Assembly (NCBI GenBank): GCA_029937135.1
Contig: JAPYQX010000096.1
Location: forward strand, 1 to 9,264
Direction of reading: 5' to 3'
DNA length: 9,264 nt
Origin: Nitrospinota bacterium
GTDB lineage: Bacteria; UBA8248
Shown: positions 7,008 to 9,264 of the stretch, one piece after another
Layout: each line of letters opens with the position of its first letter
Numbering within the stretch: the first letter of the stretch is position 1
Position numbers and translations under genes: made by a program
Notes under the pieces: model-generated
The model's database searches: none
What the model saw: only the letters and a program-made list of their open reading frames with translations
What the model was told of the DNA's origin: nothing

Positions 7008-7052
7008 TTCCGGTCCAGGTCTTTCCGGACCGGGTCCTTTTGGACGGACCTG
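7008..7052. repeat. Three imperfect 15-bp tandem repeats before the lipoprotein gene
   Basis: The units TTCCGGTCCAGGTCT (7008-7022), TTCCGGACCGGGTCC (7023-7037) and TTTTGGACGGACCTG (7038-7052) follow one another with exact 15-base period. They also contain GGTCC/GGACC inverted pairs that can fold into short hairpins. On the minus strand they end ten bases before the lipoprotein ATG, so they lie in its leader, and the last unit contributes the GGAAG ribosome site. Confidence 0.65.
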
Positions 7053-7135
7053 AACGAGCGGGAGGTTCGGGCGTGGATTGTAGTGAAGGGCGGGTGGTTT
7101 TTCGGGGACACCCTAGCCGCGTCGGCGCGGCGGCG

Positions 7136-7771
7136 TCAACGGGTGTGGTTTTCGGCAGGCTCGCCTCCGGCGTTAGGGGTGCCCGTGGCGCCCGGGGTGA
7201 ACCCGGCCAGAAGAGCCGCGCCCTGCTCGAACCCCGCCCGGAGGAGTTTTCTCGCGGCCTCCTCCGGGGGCTCGCCCCCGGCGTCTGATACGCTCCCGGC
7301 TTTGATGCTTTCGGGTGGAAACGTCATCTCGGGGGCCAGGGCCGCCATCGCCGCCCATGCGGCCCCGGCGAGGGCGAAGGCGAGGGGAGCCCCGTGTTGG
7401 TTGGCCAGCGCTCCGAGATCGGTCGAGAAGACGGGAGGGCCGTCTGGAGGCGTCTTCGGAGCAGCAGGGACGTTGACGAGGAGGACGCCTCCGGGGAGCA
7501 GGGCTCCCCCCATGGGGGGGATGACCGCCAGCGAGGGCTCGCAGATCACCTCGAGGTCGTATTCGCCGGGAACGCTCAGATCGCGGAACGGCGTGGAGTC
7601 GATGCGGACCATCGCCCGGTCGGCCCCTCCCGGCTGCGCGGGCCACATCGCCGTGCGTACCTGGGCCGAGAGCCCGGCCCGCGCCGCCGCCCCGCCGATA
7701 AGCCGGGCCGCGAGAAGGAAGTCTCCTTCCATGCCGGCCTCCTGCCTCCCGTGAAAACAAAGCGCCCTCAC
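7136..7771 (-). CDS. 2-oxoacid:ferredoxin oxidoreductase gamma-type subunit (orphan)
   Basis: A 211-residue protein resembling the gamma domain of pyruvate/2-oxoglutarate:ferredoxin oxidoreductases, enzymes that turn 2-oxoacids plus CoA into acyl-CoA with reduction of ferredoxin. Supporting stretches are RALCFHGRQEAGMEGDFLLA at the N-terminus (in place of the usual GxGGQG loop), AARLIGGAAARAG, VRTAMWPAQPGGADRAMVRI, GGALLPGGVLLVN, and STDLGALANQHGAPLAFALA, then MAALAPEMTFPPESIKAG near the C-terminus. The last 45 or so residues are an Ala/Gly-rich tail. GTG at 7771 is chosen because GGAGG lies seven bases upstream and it yields the family N-terminus. No alpha, beta or ferredoxin subunit is next to it: the lipoprotein gene lies downstream and miaB diverges upstream. 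The altered loop leaves some doubt that it works in a standard complex. Confidence 0.72.
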   Translation of the reverse strand: MRALCFHGRQEAGMEGDFLLAARLIGGAAARAGLSAQVRTAMWPAQPGGADRAMVRIDSTPFRDLSVPGEYDLEVICEPSLAVIPPMGGALLPGGVLLVNVPAAPKTPPDGPPVFSTDLGALANQHGAPLAFALAGAAWAAMAALAPEMTFPPESIKAGSVSDAGGEPPEEAARKLLRAGFEQGAALLAGFTPGATGTPNAGGEPAENHTR

Positions 7772-7989
7772 CGTTTTTCCTCCAAATGGGTCCGGCCGTC
7801 GGGGGTGAAGGCCCAATCGGGGTCGATCACGGGAATTTCCCACAAATTCGTTATCGAACCCGTTGCCCCGTCCCGCCGAAATATTCCTGTCCCGCGCTTC
7901 GAATCGATAGCCCAAGCCTCCGGACGATAGCCTAAAGAAAATACGGGGTCGATATGATAAAGTAGGCTCCGTTGTCCGCCCTCCACCAC
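7768..7989 (-). CDS. Possible small protein coupled to the gamma-type subunit gene
   Basis: An open frame of about 73 codons (from GTG 7989) ends in a TGA that overlaps the GTG start of the oxidoreductase gamma gene (GTGA), and its last codons contain that gene's GGAGG. The peptide has a protein-like composition, with segments YHIDPVFSLGYRPEAWAID, RRDGATGSITNLWEIPVID and PDWAFTPDGRTHLEEKR. I do not recognise a family, and it has no Cys motif. The start is uncertain: no good ribosome site precedes GTG 7989 or 7986, and the frame stays open further upstream, antisense to miaB. The stretch could instead be untranslated leader and promoter for the two divergent genes. Conservation of the peptide in relatives would settle it. 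Confidence 0.4.
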   Translation of the reverse strand: MVEGGQRSLLYHIDPVFSLGYRPEAWAIDSKRGTGIFRRDGATGSITNLWEIPVIDPDWAFTPDGRTHLEEKR

Positions 7990-8022
7990 CCGCGGAACGA
8001 GCGCGTTGGGAGTTCGTGAAAA

Positions 8023-9264
8023 TTGAGCAAGCGATTCACCATAATCACCTACGGCTGCCAGATGAACCGCTACGACACGGAGACGATCACCGGTTATCTG
8101 ACCGGTGAGGGTTACGAGCCCTGCGACGACCCGGCGGAATCCGACCTGATTCTTCTCAACACCTGCTCCATCCGCGACCGCGCCGAGCAGAAGGTGTTCA
8201 GCCAGCTGGGCCGCCTTCGCAAGCTCAAGAAAAAAAATCCGGACCTGAAAATCGGGGTTTGCGGCTGCTTCGCCACCCGCGATGGCGAGCGCATCGCCGA
8301 AAGATGCGGGGATGTCGATCTCGTTTTCGGGACCCAGAATATCTCGAAACTTCCCGAGCTGCTCCGGAGGATGGAGGCGGGAAGGGTCTGCGACACCGAG
8401 GCGGTCGAGCCCGACTTCACCGAACTCGCACCCATTCGCCGGGGCGGGGGCTTGAGCGCCTATGTGAGCATCGCGCGCGGCTGCGATAATTTCTGTTCGT
8501 TTTGCGTTGTCCCCTATACGCGCGGGCCCGAGTGGAGCAAGCCCAGCACGCTGATCGCCGAGGAGGCCGAGGCCGCCGTCCGCGAGGGATTCCGGGAGAT
8601 CAACCTGCTGGGCCAGAACGTCAATTCCTACGGAAAAAAGGCGGCGGGCGAGCCGACGTTCGGCGGGCTGCTCCGCCGGCTGGACGAGGTCGAGGGCCTC
8701 GAAAGGATTCGGTTCATGACCTCCAACCCCCAGGACTGCGGCGAGGACATGATTGGCGCGATGGCCGAGTGCGAAAAGGTGTGCGAGCACCTTCATCTGC
8801 CTGTCCAATCCGGCAGCGACGAGGTGCTCCGGAGGATGGAGCGCGGCTACACCGCCGAGGAATATTTGAGCAAGGTGGCCCTCTACCGCGAAAGGGTGCC
8901 GGGCGGTACGATCACCTCGGATATTATCATCGGGTTTCCGGGGGAGACGGACGGCAATTTCGAGGACACCCTCCGGGTTCTCAAAGCGTCGCGCTACGAC
9001 AATATCTATCTTTTTAAATACTCCCCGAGGCCGGGGACCCCGGCCGACGGCATGGCCGGCCAGGTGCCCGATGAGGTGAAAAGCGAGCGTTTTCAGGCCG
9101 TTCAGCGGCTTCAGCGCGAAATATCGGAGGAGCTTCACCGCGGGCTCGAAGGTTCGGTGGTCGAGGTGATGGTCGAGGGCCCGATGCGGGAAAAGGCCGG
9201 AAACCTCCCTGTTTCCGGCGATTCCGGGGCCAAATTCGGGGATGGCCTTCTTCAGATATCAGCC
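8023..9264 (+). CDS. miaB: tRNA-2-methylthio-N6-dimethylallyladenosine synthase MiaB (3' end outside window)
   Basis: A radical-SAM methylthiotransferase that adds a methylthio group to N6-isopentenyladenosine-37 of tRNAs reading codons starting with U. The frame is open to the window edge (414 codons; the family is about 440-450). The N-terminal domain holds the three ligands of the auxiliary [4Fe-4S] cluster: Cys12 (TYGCQMN), Cys48 (LNTCSIR) and Cys82 (GCFATR). The radical-SAM CxxxCxxC is Cys154, Cys158, Cys161 in ARGCDNFCSFCVVPYTRG; LLGQNVNSYG, HLHLPVQSGSDEVLRRM and SDIIIGFPGET follow. The start of the C-terminal TRAM domain (EVMVEGPMREK) is visible. TTG at 8023 is the start: an in-frame TGA lies one codon upstream of it (8017-8019), no other start precedes the conserved motif, and GGGAG sits ten bases before it. 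Minor departures from consensus are GTQNI (usually GTHNI) and RGPEWSK (usually RGRExSR). Confidence 0.95.
   Translation, partial: MSKRFTIITYGCQMNRYDTETITGYLTGEGYEPCDDPAESDLILLNTCSIRDRAEQKVFSQLGRLRKLKKKNPDLKIGVCGCFATRDGERIAERCGDVDLVFGTQNISKLPELLRRMEAGRVCDTEAVEPDFTELAPIRRGGGLSAYVSIARGCDNFCSFCVVPYTRGPEWSKPSTLIAEEAEAAVREGFREINLLGQNVNSYGKKAAGEPTFGGLLRRLDEVEGLERIRFMTSNPQDCGEDMIGAMAECEKVCEHLHLPVQSGSDEVLRRMERGYTAEEYLSKVALYRERVPGGTITSDIIIGFPGETDGNFEDTLRVLKASRYDNIYLFKYSPRPGTPADGMAGQVPDEVKSERFQAVQRLQREISEELHRGLEGSVVEVMVEGPMREKAGNLPVSGDSGAKFGDGLLQISA

Noticed and set aside
7953..7958. TATGAT as a -10 box for miaB
   Set aside because: There is no -35-like hexamer at 15-19 bases upstream and no extended -10, so it is not listed as a promoter.
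7990..9138. Long minus-strand open frame (with the downstream part to 7768, 456 codons) opposite miaB
   Set aside because: It is the antisense shadow of miaB, which has all expected iron-sulfur motifs. Only the part beyond miaB (7768-7989) is considered as a possible small gene.

Overview
The window is a GC-rich chromosomal segment from a bacterium with a Gram-negative-like cell plan. It carries a lipoprotein with a clear lipobox, a membrane-anchored Rieske protein with a twin-arginine start, and multiheme cytochrome material. GTG and TTG starts are common. I cannot name the species. The mix of Rieske/cytochrome b genes, a hydroxylamine-oxidoreductase-like (HAO-like) cytochrome, malate synthase G and a 2-oxoacid:ferredoxin oxidoreductase subunit suggests a metabolically versatile environmental lineage; that is inference. 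No gene-free gap exceeds about 300 bases, and there are no tRNA or rRNA genes, insertion sequences or CRISPR arrays that I can see.

Left part, plus strand (1-3841): the 3' end of a LACTB2-like metallo-beta-lactamase-fold hydrolase; a 269-residue protein whose His/Asp/Glu spacing resembles zinc-dependent phospholipase C, probably starting at TTG; and a complete malate synthase G (glcB) with all catalytic residues and visibly lower GC than its neighbours.

Middle part, minus strand (3903-6998): read in the direction of transcription there is a family-10 glycosidase-like lipoprotein, then HU with its own promoter and strong terminator, then a promoter and a Rieske [2Fe-2S] gene. Directly after the Rieske stop, a well-spaced ribosome binding site and GTG begin a peptide resembling a cytochrome b N-terminus. 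It breaks off after about ten residues, and the sequence continues in another frame as the C-terminal third of an octaheme HAO-like cytochrome. This looks like a large deletion (or assembly join) inside a former Rieske-cytochrome b-HAO electron-transfer operon. The surviving Rieske protein has Arg where the fourth cluster ligand, a His, is expected.

Right part (7136-9264): an orphan gamma-type subunit of 2-oxoacid:ferredoxin oxidoreductase on the minus strand, possibly translationally coupled to a small upstream ORF, and divergently the tRNA methylthiotransferase gene miaB, which starts at TTG and runs off the right edge.

I did not find a new defence or mobile system. The most notable items are the truncated Rieske/cytochrome b/HAO locus, the Rieske ligand substitution and the phospholipase-C-like protein.
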